Below, piece by piece: positions 8,887 to 16,626 of a stretch of DNA of 64,000 nucleotides. A model generated the notes under the pieces. That model did no database searches. It worked only from the letters and a program-made list of their open reading frames with translations, and was not told where the DNA came from. Origin of the DNA: Bin80 sp965209015. GTDB taxonomy: Bacteria; Bacteroidota; Rhodothermia; Rhodothermales; Bin80. A program made the position numbers and the translations under genes. Within the stretch, counting starts at the first letter, position 1. The number at the start of each line of letters is the position of its first letter. The stretch spans positions 186,001 through 250,000 of the forward strand of contig OZ242367.1 in NCBI GenBank assembly GCA_965209015.1, in the 5' to 3' direction.

Positions 8887-8960
8887 CGGGGCGTAGCTCA
8901 GCCCGGTAGAGCACTGCGTTTGGGACGCAGAAGTCGTCGGTTCAAATCCGGCCGCCCCGA
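8887..8960 (+). tRNA. tRNA-Pro (anticodon TGG)
   Basis: A full cloverleaf is visible: acceptor CGGGGCG pairs with CGCCCCG, discriminator A; the D arm contains AGCTCAG; the anticodon stem CTGCG/CGCAG encloses loop TTTGGGA, giving anticodon TGG; the T loop is TTCAAAT. The C1-G72 first pair is the bacterial tRNA-Pro identity pair. CCA is not encoded. It lies 11 bp after DUF4295 and may be cotranscribed with the ribosomal genes and the following tRNAs. Confidence 0.96.
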
Positions 8961-8990
8961 CAGAGCGGATACCAGTTCTATCACATATTG

Positions 8991-9268
8991 GCGCCCGTAG
9001 CTCAACTGGATAGAGCAGCGGACTTCTGCAACACGCGGGCCGCTGGTTGGAAACGACCAGCGTGTAAGTGGTCAAATTCGGGGAAGCCTTCGGAACCATG
9101 GTTCACGGTAATCCCGAGCCAAGCCCCTCGGGGAAGGTGTAGAGACTAGACGGCCACCCCTTCCTTCAGTCAATGGCTGAAAAAGGTGAAGAGATAGTCC
9201 AGGGAGTCGGGAAACCGACACAAACCTGAATCCGCAGGTTGCAGGTTCGAGTCCTGCCGGGCGTGCCA
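8991..9268 (+). tRNA. tRNA-Arg (anticodon TCT) interrupted by a group I intron
   Basis: Exon 1 is 8991-9027 and exon 2 is 9229-9268. Joined, they give a 77-nt tRNA with encoded CCA: acceptor GCGCCCG against CGGGCGT (a G-U first pair), anticodon stem GCGGA/TCCGC around loop CTTCTAA, so the anticodon is TCT, and T arm GCAGG-TTCGAGT-CCTGC. The 201-nt insert sits after the last anticodon base (position 36), the exon ends in T and the insert ends in G, as group I splicing requires. Without splicing this gene could not give a functional tRNA. It decodes AGA and perhaps AGG; no other copy is in the window. Confidence 0.93.
9028..9228 (+). ncRNA. Group I self-splicing intron (IC3, Azoarcus-like) in tRNA-Arg
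   Basis: The 201-nt insert has the core blocks of small tRNA group I introns of bacteria: TCAAATTCGGGGAA (P3/J3-4/P4 region, about 9073-9086), CCGAGCCAAGCCCC, then GGTGTAGAGACTAGACGGCC and GAGATAGTCCAGGGAGTCGG. P7 is formed by GACTA (9144-9148) and TAGTC (9195-9199). P2 is CGCTGGT/ACCAGCG capped by a GAAA tetraloop (9041-9062), and P9 is GTCGG-GAAA-CCGAC (9206-9219). These blocks closely follow, from memory, the Azoarcus tRNA-Ile intron. No endonuclease ORF is present. Self-splicing is inferred from the intact core. Confidence 0.92.
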
Positions 9269-9269
9269 A

Positions 9270-9340
9270 GGTGACGTGGCCGAGTGGCTAGGCAGAGGCC
9301 TGCAAAGCCTTGTACGGCGGTTCGAATCCGCCCGTCACCT
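9270..9340 (+). tRNA. tRNA-Cys (anticodon GCA)
   Basis: Acceptor GGTGACG pairs with CGTCACC and the discriminator is T73, the tRNA-Cys identity base. The anticodon stem GAGGC/GCCTT (one G-T pair) encloses loop CTGCAAA, giving GCA, and the T loop is TTCGAAT. CCA is not encoded. It begins one base after the CCA end of tRNA-Arg, so the three tRNAs are almost certainly one transcript. It is convergent with dnaB, whose stop lies 12 bp away. Confidence 0.96.
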
Positions 9341-9351
9341 CCTTTGCCGTC

Positions 9352-11532
9352 TTATAGGTCGTAAGGTTCCGGCTCGTGATAGTGTGCACGGTTCTTGAAG
9401 CTAGCGAAGTCTTTAATAAACTGAAGCTTAACGCTCCCAACGGGGCCGTTTCGATGTTTGCCTATAATGATCTCTGCAACGCCCTCCGTAGGCTCCTTAT
9501 TATCGTCTAGCTCAATCCCATAATAGGAGGCGCGGTAAATGAATGCGACGAGGTCGGCATCCTGCTCAATCGCTCCACTTTCACGCAAGTCGGCCAGTTG
9601 TGGACGCTTATCTTTTCGATCTTCTGCATTCCGGTTCAACTGACTGAGGGCGATGACGGGAATGTCCAATTCTTTTGCCAAGGCTTTGAGTGAGCGCGAG
9701 ATCGTTGCAATCTCCTGCTCTCGGTTATCAGAGGAACGCCCCTGCATCAGTTGTAGGTAATCAACTAGTACAAGGCCGATATCATGCTCCGATTTCAATC
9801 GCCGACACTTCGCCCTTAGCTCTAAGATGTTCAGCCCCGCCGAATCGTCAATAAAGATGGGGGTATGAATGAGTTTATTTGCGGCCTCATGGAGCGCCTC
9901 AAAGTCCTTACTTTTCATCTTTCCCGTTCGCGCTGCCTGAGCGTTCACGCAGGCCTCAGAGGTTAACAGGCGCTGAGCCAACTGCCGAGCGCTCATCTCC
10001 AAAGAAAAAATGGCTACAGGCTTATGATGGCCTATCGCAGCATTGCGTGCACACGATAAGGCAAACGCAGTATTGTGTACGCAGACATCAGACGCTACAA
10101 AATTGTGGGTGCCATCAATCGTTAGATCATAGACTGGGCGAGGTCCAAGAGAATCAATACGCACGATTTGGTCATAGACGATCTGTTGCTGAGCGATTAC
10201 ACTACCCGATTTCTCTTTTGAACTCGTGAGTGCGACAGTCCATCCATGAGGATACTTGCGGACGCGTGTCAATACACCGAAGCGAAGAAACAGATGAGCT
10301 AATTGCCGGGCAAGGAGACCTGAGGATACATGGATAGATCGCCTACCAGCGAGAAGTTGGTCCAATAAATCTGCAAGGTAACGAGGTGCAAGAGAGAAAG
10401 TCCACGGAGGAAGTACCGCAAGTCCACGAGATTTGACCAACGTACCCTGCCCAGTCTGCATTGGTTGAAGTCCCCGCTGCGGATACAGAACCGCGTGAGC
10501 CAACTGCCGGATCCGCGGCTCTGAAACCCGATTTGTACCAAAGATTGGCAATTCGCTGGGAACCGCGATTAAATTTCCTACCGAGAGTTTCCCCAGAGGT
10601 TGCCAGCCCTTAGGGGTCAGGAATGGGTGGGATAATGTCGTTCCTACTGTCCGTCCTAACCGAGTGGTGACCCGGTATACCGGCTTCAGGCCATCATAGA
10701 TATATGCGGAGGGTGATGTAATTGAAAAACGGCGATCCTCCCCCAAAGTAAGTAGATGCGCATCCTGTTGGTCATAGAGTTCTGCGATTCGGACCAATCG
10801 TCCATCCGATTGTAGAATTGGCGTATCTGCATCTACACATTTTCCCATGGAGGGTCGTCCGGCGATAATGATCAAATCCGAGTCCTGCCATCCCCCAGTC
10901 AGTCGATCAAGGTCGGTAAAGCCACTTGTAATACCAGAGAGCTCATCACCCTGCTCCGATATCTTCTGGATGTGAGTAAATGTATCAAGGATGACATCTT
11001 TTAGTTTTTTTGCTGATCGCCGGAGTTGGCTTTCGGAGATAGTAAATAGATCCGTTTCGGCCTGGTCAAGAAGTTCAAACGCATCCGTGGCAGGGTCATA
11101 AGCCTCCGTAATGCGTTTCCCCATGGAATCAATCACTTTACGTAGGAGAGCTTTCTGACTAATGATACGAGCGTGATATTCCGTATTTGCGGAAGTTGCA
11201 ATACAATCTGTTAGATTCTCCAGATATGGAATCCCACCAACAAAATCCAGCTGCTTCGCAGATTTGAGTTGCTGGGCAATTGTGATGAGATCGGTGGGGT
11301 GCCCGCTGTTGAATAAATCACAAATCACCTGGTAAATTTTTGCATGTTTCGGCAGGTAAAAAGCATCTTCGGGCAAGATGGAGGATGCAACACTCACAGC
11401 CTCAGGATCCGTCATCATGGCACCCAAGACCTGTTGCTCAACATCTACAGCCTGTGGAGGAATGCGGCCGGAAGCGTCCTGCAAATTTTGAACGAGGACG
11501 GGACCCCGAGGATAGGATGGTTCAATTTGCAT
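9352..11532 (-). CDS. dnaB: Replicative DNA helicase DnaB with intein
   Basis: DnaB is the hexameric fork helicase. The 726-aa precursor consists of N-extein 1-231, intein 232-487 and C-extein 488-726; the spliced protein would be 470 aa, the normal DnaB length. The N-terminal domain opens RIPPQAVDVEQQVLGAMM. The RecA-type ATPase starts near 200 and its P-loop GRPSMGK-TAF is split by the intein directly after Lys. Walker B (LVLVDYLQLMQ), SQLNR and the C-terminal KHRNGPVG arginine-finger region are intact. Helicase activity must therefore depend on protein splicing. It leads a leftward block beginning upstream with the dnaA-dnaN operon, although nearer genes are not obviously functionally linked. 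Confidence 0.96.
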   Translation of the reverse strand: MQIEPSYPRGPVLVQNLQDASGRIPPQAVDVEQQVLGAMMTDPEAVSVASSILPEDAFYLPKHAKIYQVICDLFNSGHPTDLITIAQQLKSAKQLDFVGGIPYLENLTDCIATSANTEYHARIISQKALLRKVIDSMGKRITEAYDPATDAFELLDQAETDLFTISESQLRRSAKKLKDVILDTFTHIQKISEQGDELSGITSGFTDLDRLTGGWQDSDLIIIAGRPSMGKCVDADTPILQSDGRLVRIAELYDQQDAHLLTLGEDRRFSITSPSAYIYDGLKPVYRVTTRLGRTVGTTLSHPFLTPKGWQPLGKLSVGNLIAVPSELPIFGTNRVSEPRIRQLAHAVLYPQRGLQPMQTGQGTLVKSRGLAVLPPWTFSLAPRYLADLLDQLLAGRRSIHVSSGLLARQLAHLFLRFGVLTRVRKYPHGWTVALTSSKEKSGSVIAQQQIVYDQIVRIDSLGPRPVYDLTIDGTHNFVASDVCVHNTAFALSCARNAAIGHHKPVAIFSLEMSARQLAQRLLTSEACVNAQAARTGKMKSKDFEALHEAANKLIHTPIFIDDSAGLNILELRAKCRRLKSEHDIGLVLVDYLQLMQGRSSDNREQEIATISRSLKALAKELDIPVIALSQLNRNAEDRKDKRPQLADLRESGAIEQDADLVAFIYRASYYGIELDDNKEPTEGVAEIIIGKHRNGPVGSVKLQFIKDFASFKNRAHYHEPEPYDL
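10072..10839 (-). mobile_element. DnaB intein with eroded homing-endonuclease region
   Basis: This 256-residue insertion begins CVDADTPILQSDGR (block A, splice Cys1), has TTLSHPFLTPKGWQPL (block B-like, with the SHPF histidine), and ends with PVYDLTIDGTHNFVASDVCVHN (blocks F and G, with terminal His-Asn); the +1 extein residue is Thr. All splicing residues are present. The middle 110 residues are too long for a mini-intein but too short for a full LAGLIDADG domain. No LAGLIDADG motif is visible, only a segment around LLARQLAHLFLRFGVLTRVR like the end of such a domain. The element can probably splice but no longer home. The P-loop site is the same type used by the Rhodothermus marinus DnaB intein (recalled knowledge). 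Confidence 0.92.
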
Positions 11533-11536
11533 GGAA

Positions 11537-12241
11537 TCACAGGGAATTCAAATTTTCAGAGTAGAGATGATACAGTAGTTTTAAGTCCTCCCATGCTGGA
11601 CGCTTCCAGTTGGGGTTCCGCAATAGCGCGGCGGGGTGGTAGGTGGCAAGGAGTGTCATTCCATGGTACGGATGCGCTTGGCCCCGAAGTTTTCCAAGTG
11701 GAGTGTTTAAGTTGAGTAGTGTCTGAGTGGCAATTCGGCCCAAACACAGAATGAATTGGGGCTGGATAAATGAGATCTGCCGATAAAGTATATGGATATG
11801 GGCCGCAATTTCGTCCGGCAGCGGATCACGGTTTCCAGGGGGACGTGTCTTTAGAATATTCGCAATGAAGAGTTCCTCTCGGGAGAGATGAATGGCCGCC
11901 ATCATTTTGTCAAGGAGCTGGCCGGCCCGGCCAACGAAAGGCCGTCCGAGGCGATCTTCCTCCGCCCCAGGCGCCTCTCCAATGAGCATGATGTTCGCCT
12001 TTGGGTTCCCCTCTCCAAAAACGGCATTTGTACGTCCTTCGTCAATAGATGTGAGGTGCGTAGACTCCACATAGACTTGAAGAGCATCCAATGAATGAAT
12101 TTTATGTACGGGGTGATTAGCATCCACCAGTGTTAAGATCTCATGACAGGATACTTTCCTGGGCGACAAAGGAACGGTGGGGCCGTGAATCCTTGCCTCC
12201 GCAGCGAGACAAGTCCTAAGAGAATGAAGTGATTTAGTCAT
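11537..12241 (-). CDS. Family-4-type uracil-DNA glycosylase lacking Fe-S cysteines
   Basis: Family 4 UDGs remove uracil from DNA. Motif A GEAPGAEED, GRPFVGRAGQLLDKM, the KTRPPGNRDPLPDEI region and motif B HPAALLRNP are all present. However, the four cysteines that normally hold a 4Fe-4S cluster are missing. The usual CxxC before the RTNAVFGEGNP segment is replaced by STHL, the KCRPP cysteine is Thr, and the cysteine after PDEI is His. The remaining Cys residues are elsewhere. From the ATG at 12241 the protein is 234 aa; an in-frame GTG at 12328 would add 29 non-conserved residues. It is 4 bp upstream of dnaB and downstream of coaBC. Activity without the cluster is uncertain. Confidence 0.88.
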   Translation of the reverse strand: MTKSLHSLRTCLAAEARIHGPTVPLSPRKVSCHEILTLVDANHPVHKIHSLDALQVYVESTHLTSIDEGRTNAVFGEGNPKANIMLIGEAPGAEEDRLGRPFVGRAGQLLDKMMAAIHLSREELFIANILKTRPPGNRDPLPDEIAAHIHILYRQISFIQPQFILCLGRIATQTLLNLNTPLGKLRGQAHPYHGMTLLATYHPAALLRNPNWKRPAWEDLKLLYHLYSENLNSL

Positions 12242-12342
12242 AGGGATGGAACGAATACCAGACCTTCTTACCCATTTGAACCATGAGATACTGTTCACTC
12301 CTCGTGGAAATCCTGCAATGATTCCCACGCTTCATCCCAATT

Positions 12343-13557
12343 TTATCCACAATCTGTCAAAATTCGATCAAGCAATGCCGTCGCGACGTCTTGTTTTGGC
12401 ATGACCTCCAGAGGGTAGGAAGAACCGTCTTTCCCAATGAGTGTCACGCGGTTTGTCTCTGTCCCAAAGCCAGCACCTTCTTCATGTAGGTTATTGAGAA
12501 CGATCCAGTCCAGATTCTTTTTGTCCATTTTCTTTCGAGCGTTCCGAATCCCATCCTCAGTTTCCATAGCAAATCCCACCAGAGTTTGATCTTTGCGTCG
12601 TCGTTTTCCGAGCTGGGCGAGGATATCAGAAGTTCGGTACAGGCGGAGGACAAGCTGATCTTCTTGCTTCTTTATCTTTGAAGAGTGGATTTCCGCGGGT
12701 GCATAGTCTGCTACTGCAGCAGCCATGAAAATAAAGTCTGCATTCTGATGGGCCAGCACAGCCTCAAGCATTTCGGCACTTGTAGTCACATCAACACGGT
12801 GGACTCCCTCCGGAGTATGCAGCAATGTTGGTCCCGTGACCAGAGTCACTTGAGCCCCACGTCGGATGAGATCTTTAGCAAGAGCAAATCCCATGGTACC
12901 GGTTGAATGATTGGTGAGAACGCGAACAGGATCAATTGGCTCACGCGTGGGGCCTGCGGTAACCAATGCACTTTTACCACGCAACTCTCCGGGGAGAAGG
13001 GATACGAGTCGATCAATTATATCCTCTATATCTGGGAGACGCCCAAGCCCAACCAGCCCACTGGCCAACTCCCCGTACACCGGAGGCAAGACATGATAAC
13101 CTAATCCTTGGAGACGCTTCATGTTGGCGTGGACTGCCGGGTGCATGTACATATCATGATCCATCGCCGGGCACACCAGTATAGGGCAGCGAGCTGCTAG
13201 TGCAGTTGCGGTAAGCATATTGTCCGAAAACCCATGGGCTAGTTTCGCCAAGGTTTGTGCCGAAGTAGGAGCGATCAGAAAGAGATCTGCCCAATGTCCC
13301 AATGCGATATGCTGGGTCCAGATATGCTCATCGGCACCATCAAAGATACTCGTGAGCACACTTCGGCCAGACAGGGTGGCCAAAGTCATGGACGGGATAA
13401 ACCGCTCTGCCCCCTGCGTTGCAAGGACTTGCACTTCGGCACCAAGGCGTCGCAACCGCCGAATCAACTCTGCGGCCTTATACGCAGCAATGCTTCCGGT
13501 CACGCCTAAGAGAAGATGCTTTCCCTGCAACTCGGTCATTCTATGTGACTCACTCAT
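12343..13557 (-). CDS. coaBC: Bifunctional phosphopantothenoylcysteine decarboxylase/phosphopantothenate-cysteine ligase
   Basis: CoaBC carries out two consecutive steps of coenzyme A synthesis from 4-phosphopantothenate. The N-terminal flavoprotein decarboxylase (residues about 10-185) begins GKHLLLGVTGSIAAYKAAEL and has APTSAQTLAKLAHGFSDN and the PAMDHDMY substrate-recognition stretch. The C-terminal ligase domain has TAGPTREPIDPVRVLTNHST and the KKNLDWIVLNN motif. At 404 aa it is of normal length. Its start overlaps the 3' end of gmk by eight bases, so the two are cotranscribed; no rpoZ gene is found between them, where many bacteria have one. Confidence 0.96.
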   Translation of the reverse strand: MSESHRMTELQGKHLLLGVTGSIAAYKAAELIRRLRRLGAEVQVLATQGAERFIPSMTLATLSGRSVLTSIFDGADEHIWTQHIALGHWADLFLIAPTSAQTLAKLAHGFSDNMLTATALAARCPILVCPAMDHDMYMHPAVHANMKRLQGLGYHVLPPVYGELASGLVGLGRLPDIEDIIDRLVSLLPGELRGKSALVTAGPTREPIDPVRVLTNHSTGTMGFALAKDLIRRGAQVTLVTGPTLLHTPEGVHRVDVTTSAEMLEAVLAHQNADFIFMAAAVADYAPAEIHSSKIKKQEDQLVLRLYRTSDILAQLGKRRRKDQTLVGFAMETEDGIRNARKKMDKKNLDWIVLNNLHEEGAGFGTETNRVTLIGKDGSSYPLEVMPKQDVATALLDRILTDCG

Positions 13558-14113
13558 GATCCAGATAGTCTCTGATTAATGAGAAGACCTCCTCCGTAGC
13601 TTTATCTAGAGAATCGTTTACCACGAGCGCATCAAACTGATTCGCACATGCAAGTTCCTGCTTTGCACGCTCAAGCCGTACGGATAGAGATTCTGCAGAC
13701 TCAGTTCCTCTATTTTGTAGGCGTTTTTCAAGTTCCGCCTCAGAAGGAGGAGCAATAAAGATAAAAAATCCCCCATAAGCAGAGCGAATCGTAGCGGCTC
13801 CCTTCACCTCTATATCCAGTAATAGGGGAGACTCTGAGGCTGTAAGAGCAGAAAGGGGCGTCCCATAGAAGCGCCCTGGGTAGACTTCCTCATATTCAAG
13901 GAGTGCATTTTCGGCAATCAAGCGCTCAAATTCAGGTACCGAAACGAAGAAATAGTCTATTCCGCACCGCTCGTATGATCGAGGAGGGCGTGTTGTGACC
14001 GAGACGGAAAGTTGCATGGAGGGAAACTCGGCCAAGACCCGTTTTGCAAGACTAGATTTTCCCGCGCCGCTTGGCGCTGTCAACCCAATAAGCTTCTTTT
14101 GATTCTTTAGCAT
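13550..14113 (-). CDS. gmk: Guanylate kinase
   Basis: Gmk phosphorylates GMP to GDP with ATP. The ATG at 14113 gives a 187-aa product beginning MLKNQKKLIGLTAPSGAGKSS, with the P-loop APSGAGKS close to the N-terminus as in all guanylate kinases; the open frame extends to 14218 but that N-terminal hydrophobic extension is not conserved and runs back towards the tRNA-Ser gene. Other motifs are SVTTRPPRSYERCGIDYFFVS (GMP binding) and LLDIEVKGAATIR, followed by the lid region with RLQNRGTES. Overlap with coaBC implies an operon. Confidence 0.95.
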   Translation of the reverse strand: MLKNQKKLIGLTAPSGAGKSSLAKRVLAEFPSMQLSVSVTTRPPRSYERCGIDYFFVSVPEFERLIAENALLEYEEVYPGRFYGTPLSALTASESPLLLDIEVKGAATIRSAYGGFFIFIAPPSEAELEKRLQNRGTESAESLSVRLERAKQELACANQFDALVVNDSLDKATEEVFSLIRDYLDHE

Positions 14114-14242
14114 AGGCAAAGAACGAATGATGTCCAGCAAAAAGATGTGCGATGCCGCAGCGAAGGTAAGAATGCAAACGAGGAATGGCAGACACGGTTC
14201 TGCCCCACAGAAGGACAAGAATTACGGGGGAGTTCCTAAGAG

Positions 14243-14330
14243 CGGAGAGGGAGGGATTCGAACCCTCGGTACCCGGTTAGGGCACACTCGCTTTCCAGGC
14301 GAGCCCGTTCGACCGCTCCGGCACCTCTCC
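14243..14330 (-). tRNA. tRNA-Ser (anticodon GGA)
   Basis: On the minus strand the 88-nt gene has acceptor GGAGAGG/CCTCTCC with discriminator G, anticodon stem CTCGC/GCGAG around loop CTGGAAA (anticodon GGA), a long class II variable arm, and T loop TTCGAAT. The long variable arm and G73 are serine identity features. No CCA is encoded. It lies between frr and gmk on the same strand, six bases after the frr stop, so it is probably part of that transcript. Confidence 0.96.
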
Positions 14331-14335
14331 TTAGA

Positions 14336-14905
14336 TTAAACATCCATGATATCTGCCTCTTTCTGGTGCAGAACCTCGTCAATCGTCGTGATAAAGCGAT
14401 TTGTTTCTTTTTGTAGTTGCTCTTCGGCGAGATATCGCATGTCTTCCGAAAGATTTTCTTCCTCTTGGGTAGATTTTAACGCATCCTTTGCACTACGTCG
14501 AGAGTTGCGAATTGAAACCTTCGCCTGTTCTCCGATTTGGCGAACTCGCTTACACAAAAGAACCCGCCGCTCTTCCGTCAGCGGTGGAATGGGCACCCGA
14601 ATGATAGTACCGTCATTTGAGGGATTCAACCCAAGATTTGCAGACTGCAAAGCTTTTTCAATCGCCTCGATTGAAGATTTATCCCAAGGCGTTACGACCA
14701 GTAGGTCAGGTTGTGGAGCGCTGATCGTTGAAACCTGATTCAAGGGGGAAATGCTACCATAGAATTCCACCCGGACATTCTGGAGCATGGCTGGCGCGGC
14801 TCGCCCTGCGCGAATGGCAAGCAACTCTTTTTTGAGATGCTCCAAGGAACGCTCCATCTGCTCCGTACTTTCCAAAAGGATTAACTCTAAGAGTTCGTCA
14901 AGCAT
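14336..14905 (-). CDS. frr: Ribosome recycling factor
   Basis: RRF splits post-termination ribosomes together with EF-G and IF3. The 189-aa product shows the family core ELLAIRAGRAAPAMLQNVRV, FYGSISPLNQVSTIS and LVVTPWDKSSIEAIEKAL, then NDGTIIRVPIPPLTEERR and a long C-terminal helix. Length is normal. It is 15 bp downstream of pyrH on the same strand, giving the common rpsB-tsf-pyrH-frr order of bacterial translation operons, here extended upstream by dnaA-dnaN-rplM-rpsI. Confidence 0.97.
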   Translation of the reverse strand: MLDELLELILLESTEQMERSLEHLKKELLAIRAGRAAPAMLQNVRVEFYGSISPLNQVSTISAPQPDLLVVTPWDKSSIEAIEKALQSANLGLNPSNDGTIIRVPIPPLTEERRVLLCKRVRQIGEQAKVSIRNSRRSAKDALKSTQEEENLSEDMRYLAEEQLQKETNRFITTIDEVLHQKEADIMDV

Positions 14906-14920
14906 GGCGAAGAAAAAAAA

Positions 14921-15646
14921 CTAGCCCCAATGTACGTAAGAACCTACTTTCTCACCAAAAACGATTCTTTGCAGGTTTCCCGGCTCATTCATATTGCAAA
15001 CAACGATAGGCATCTTGGACTCTTCACATAGAGTAAATGCGGTTTTATCCATGACACGCAATCCTCGCCGAATTACCTCACGGCCAGCAATTTCTGCGAA
15101 GTGTTCGGCCTTTTCGTGTAGTTCAGGATCGGCTGAATAGATTCCATCAACCCGAGTAGCTTTAATCAATACATTCGCATCAATTTCAAGCGCCCTAAGT
15201 GCTGCAGCCGTATCCGTAGTAAAGTAGGGGTTTCCGGTTCCTGCACCAAATATGACCACGCGATTTTTTTGTAAGTGTCGGATGGCACGCCGCCGAATAA
15301 AAGGTTCTGCAATTTCCTCCATCTTGATACTTGACAATAACCGCGTTTCCAGATCCAACTGTTCCAGAGCATCCTGCAGTGCCATCGCATTGATCATGGT
15401 GGCCAGCATCCCCATATAATCGCCGTGTGCTCGGGTCATCCCTCGGGTCGTGGTCATCACCCCCCGAAAAATATTACCTCCACCAATCACGATCGCAAGT
15501 TCTACCCCACTATGGACGACTGCCTTCAGATCTGTTGCCCAGGCAGTGAGCACCTTGGAATCAATGCCAAACGTTTGATCGCCAAGGAGAGCTTCACCGC
15601 TCAGCTTTACCAGAACTCGCTCATAAACGGGATTTGTGTCTTGCAT
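14921..15646 (-). CDS. pyrH: UMP kinase
   Basis: PyrH, a hexameric amino-acid-kinase-fold enzyme, makes UDP from UMP. From the ATG at 15646 the protein is 241 aa and begins MQDTNPVYERVLVKLSGEALLG; an upstream start at 15685 would add 13 residues that other members lack. Motifs are KLSGEAL (phosphate binding), VIGGGNIFRG, GDYMGMLATMINAMALQ, GAGTGNPYFTTDTAAALRA and ATRVDGIYSADP, all as in the family. It sits between tsf and frr in the translation operon. Confidence 0.96.
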   Translation of the reverse strand: MQDTNPVYERVLVKLSGEALLGDQTFGIDSKVLTAWATDLKAVVHSGVELAIVIGGGNIFRGVMTTTRGMTRAHGDYMGMLATMINAMALQDALEQLDLETRLLSSIKMEEIAEPFIRRRAIRHLQKNRVVIFGAGTGNPYFTTDTAAALRALEIDANVLIKATRVDGIYSADPELHEKAEHFAEIAGREVIRRGLRVMDKTAFTLCEESKMPIVVCNMNEPGNLQRIVFGEKVGSYVHWG

Positions 15647-15668
15647 CGGGGGTGAGAAAAGCGGCGAA

Positions 15669-16508
15669 TCATTCGCCCAACGCACATCGAATAAAGCCCT
15701 CTACGTCGGCTCCGGTCTTCTGAAGCACATCTCGAACCCGCAGGGAGGCATCTTTAATAAAGGGTTGCTCAATCAAAACATGGTCCTTAAAGAAGCGCTC
15801 AAGTTTCCCCTTGGCAATTTTGTCCAGAATGTGTTCAGGTTTTCCTTCAAGTCGAGCAGCTTCCTTGCCAATTTCAAATTCCTTCTCCCGAACTTCCGAT
15901 GGCACATCCTCACGGTGTGCAGCCAAGGGATTCAGGGCAGCAACTTGCATGGCAACATCTCGACCGGTTTTTGTAAGATCTCCGCCACCATGAAGAGAGA
16001 CCAGAACTCCTAAGCGAGCTCCAGGATGGATGTAGTCAATTACGTTTCCCTCGGTAGAGGACAGGATATGGAATCGGCGCACGCCTAATTTTTCGCCAAT
16101 CTTACCTGTCAGATCGGTCAGAACTTCTCCGATCGTACGCCCATGATTCATGGGCAGAGAGAGTAAAGCATCCAGATCGGTGGGGTGAGAAGCCAGGATG
16201 ATGTCTGCGACAGAATTGGTAAATGAGATAAATTCATCATTCCGTGCTACGAAATCCGTTTCGCAGTTCACTTCAACAATAATTCCGACACGTCTTGTAT
16301 CGTCTATCCGTGTGACAATGAGTCCTTGAAGGGCTTGGCGATCCGCACGCTTCGCTGCGACACGCTGTCCTTTCTTCCGCAAAAGGTCAATCGCAGCATC
16401 AAGGTCGCCATTCGCCTCACTCAGAGCTCGCTTGCAGTCCATCATTCCCGCACCAGTCCGGTCGCGGAGCATTTTCACATCTTTGGCTGAAATAGAAACG
16501 TTCGTCAT
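15669..16508 (-). CDS. tsf: Elongation factor Ts
   Basis: EF-Ts regenerates EF-Tu-GTP by nucleotide exchange. The 279-aa product has the N-terminal UBA-like domain with LRDRTGAGMMDCKRALSEANGDL, the linker to VEVNCETDFVARNDEF (core contact with EF-Tu), and a coiled-coil/C-terminal subdomain ending with LRVRDVLQKTGADVEGFIRCALGE. Length is typical of two-subdomain EF-Ts. It lies about 120 bp downstream of rpsB and 22 bp upstream of the pyrH start in the same-strand operon. Confidence 0.97.
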   Translation of the reverse strand: MTNVSISAKDVKMLRDRTGAGMMDCKRALSEANGDLDAAIDLLRKKGQRVAAKRADRQALQGLIVTRIDDTRRVGIIVEVNCETDFVARNDEFISFTNSVADIILASHPTDLDALLSLPMNHGRTIGEVLTDLTGKIGEKLGVRRFHILSSTEGNVIDYIHPGARLGVLVSLHGGGDLTKTGRDVAMQVAALNPLAAHREDVPSEVREKEFEIGKEAARLEGKPEHILDKIAKGKLERFFKDHVLIEQPFIKDASLRVRDVLQKTGADVEGFIRCALGE

Positions 16509-16626
16509 CAGGTTGGATCTTGTTAACCGTAGTTGTCAAAGTTAAAACCAGCAGGTCACGGCTGGTGTGGAACAATCATCATGATTGCAATGGGCAGTAC
16601 ACTGGATGCACGATCCTTCGGAGCGG

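Noticed and set aside
8872..9269. Two minus-strand frames across the tRNA-Pro and tRNA-Arg genes
   Set aside because: They lie entirely on tRNA and intron sequence; frames antisense to tRNAs are common artefacts.
10072..10839. Intein region as a separate gene or a lineage-specific DnaB domain
   Set aside because: It interrupts the Walker A loop exactly, begins with Cys, ends with His-Asn and is followed by Thr, which is diagnostic of an intein.
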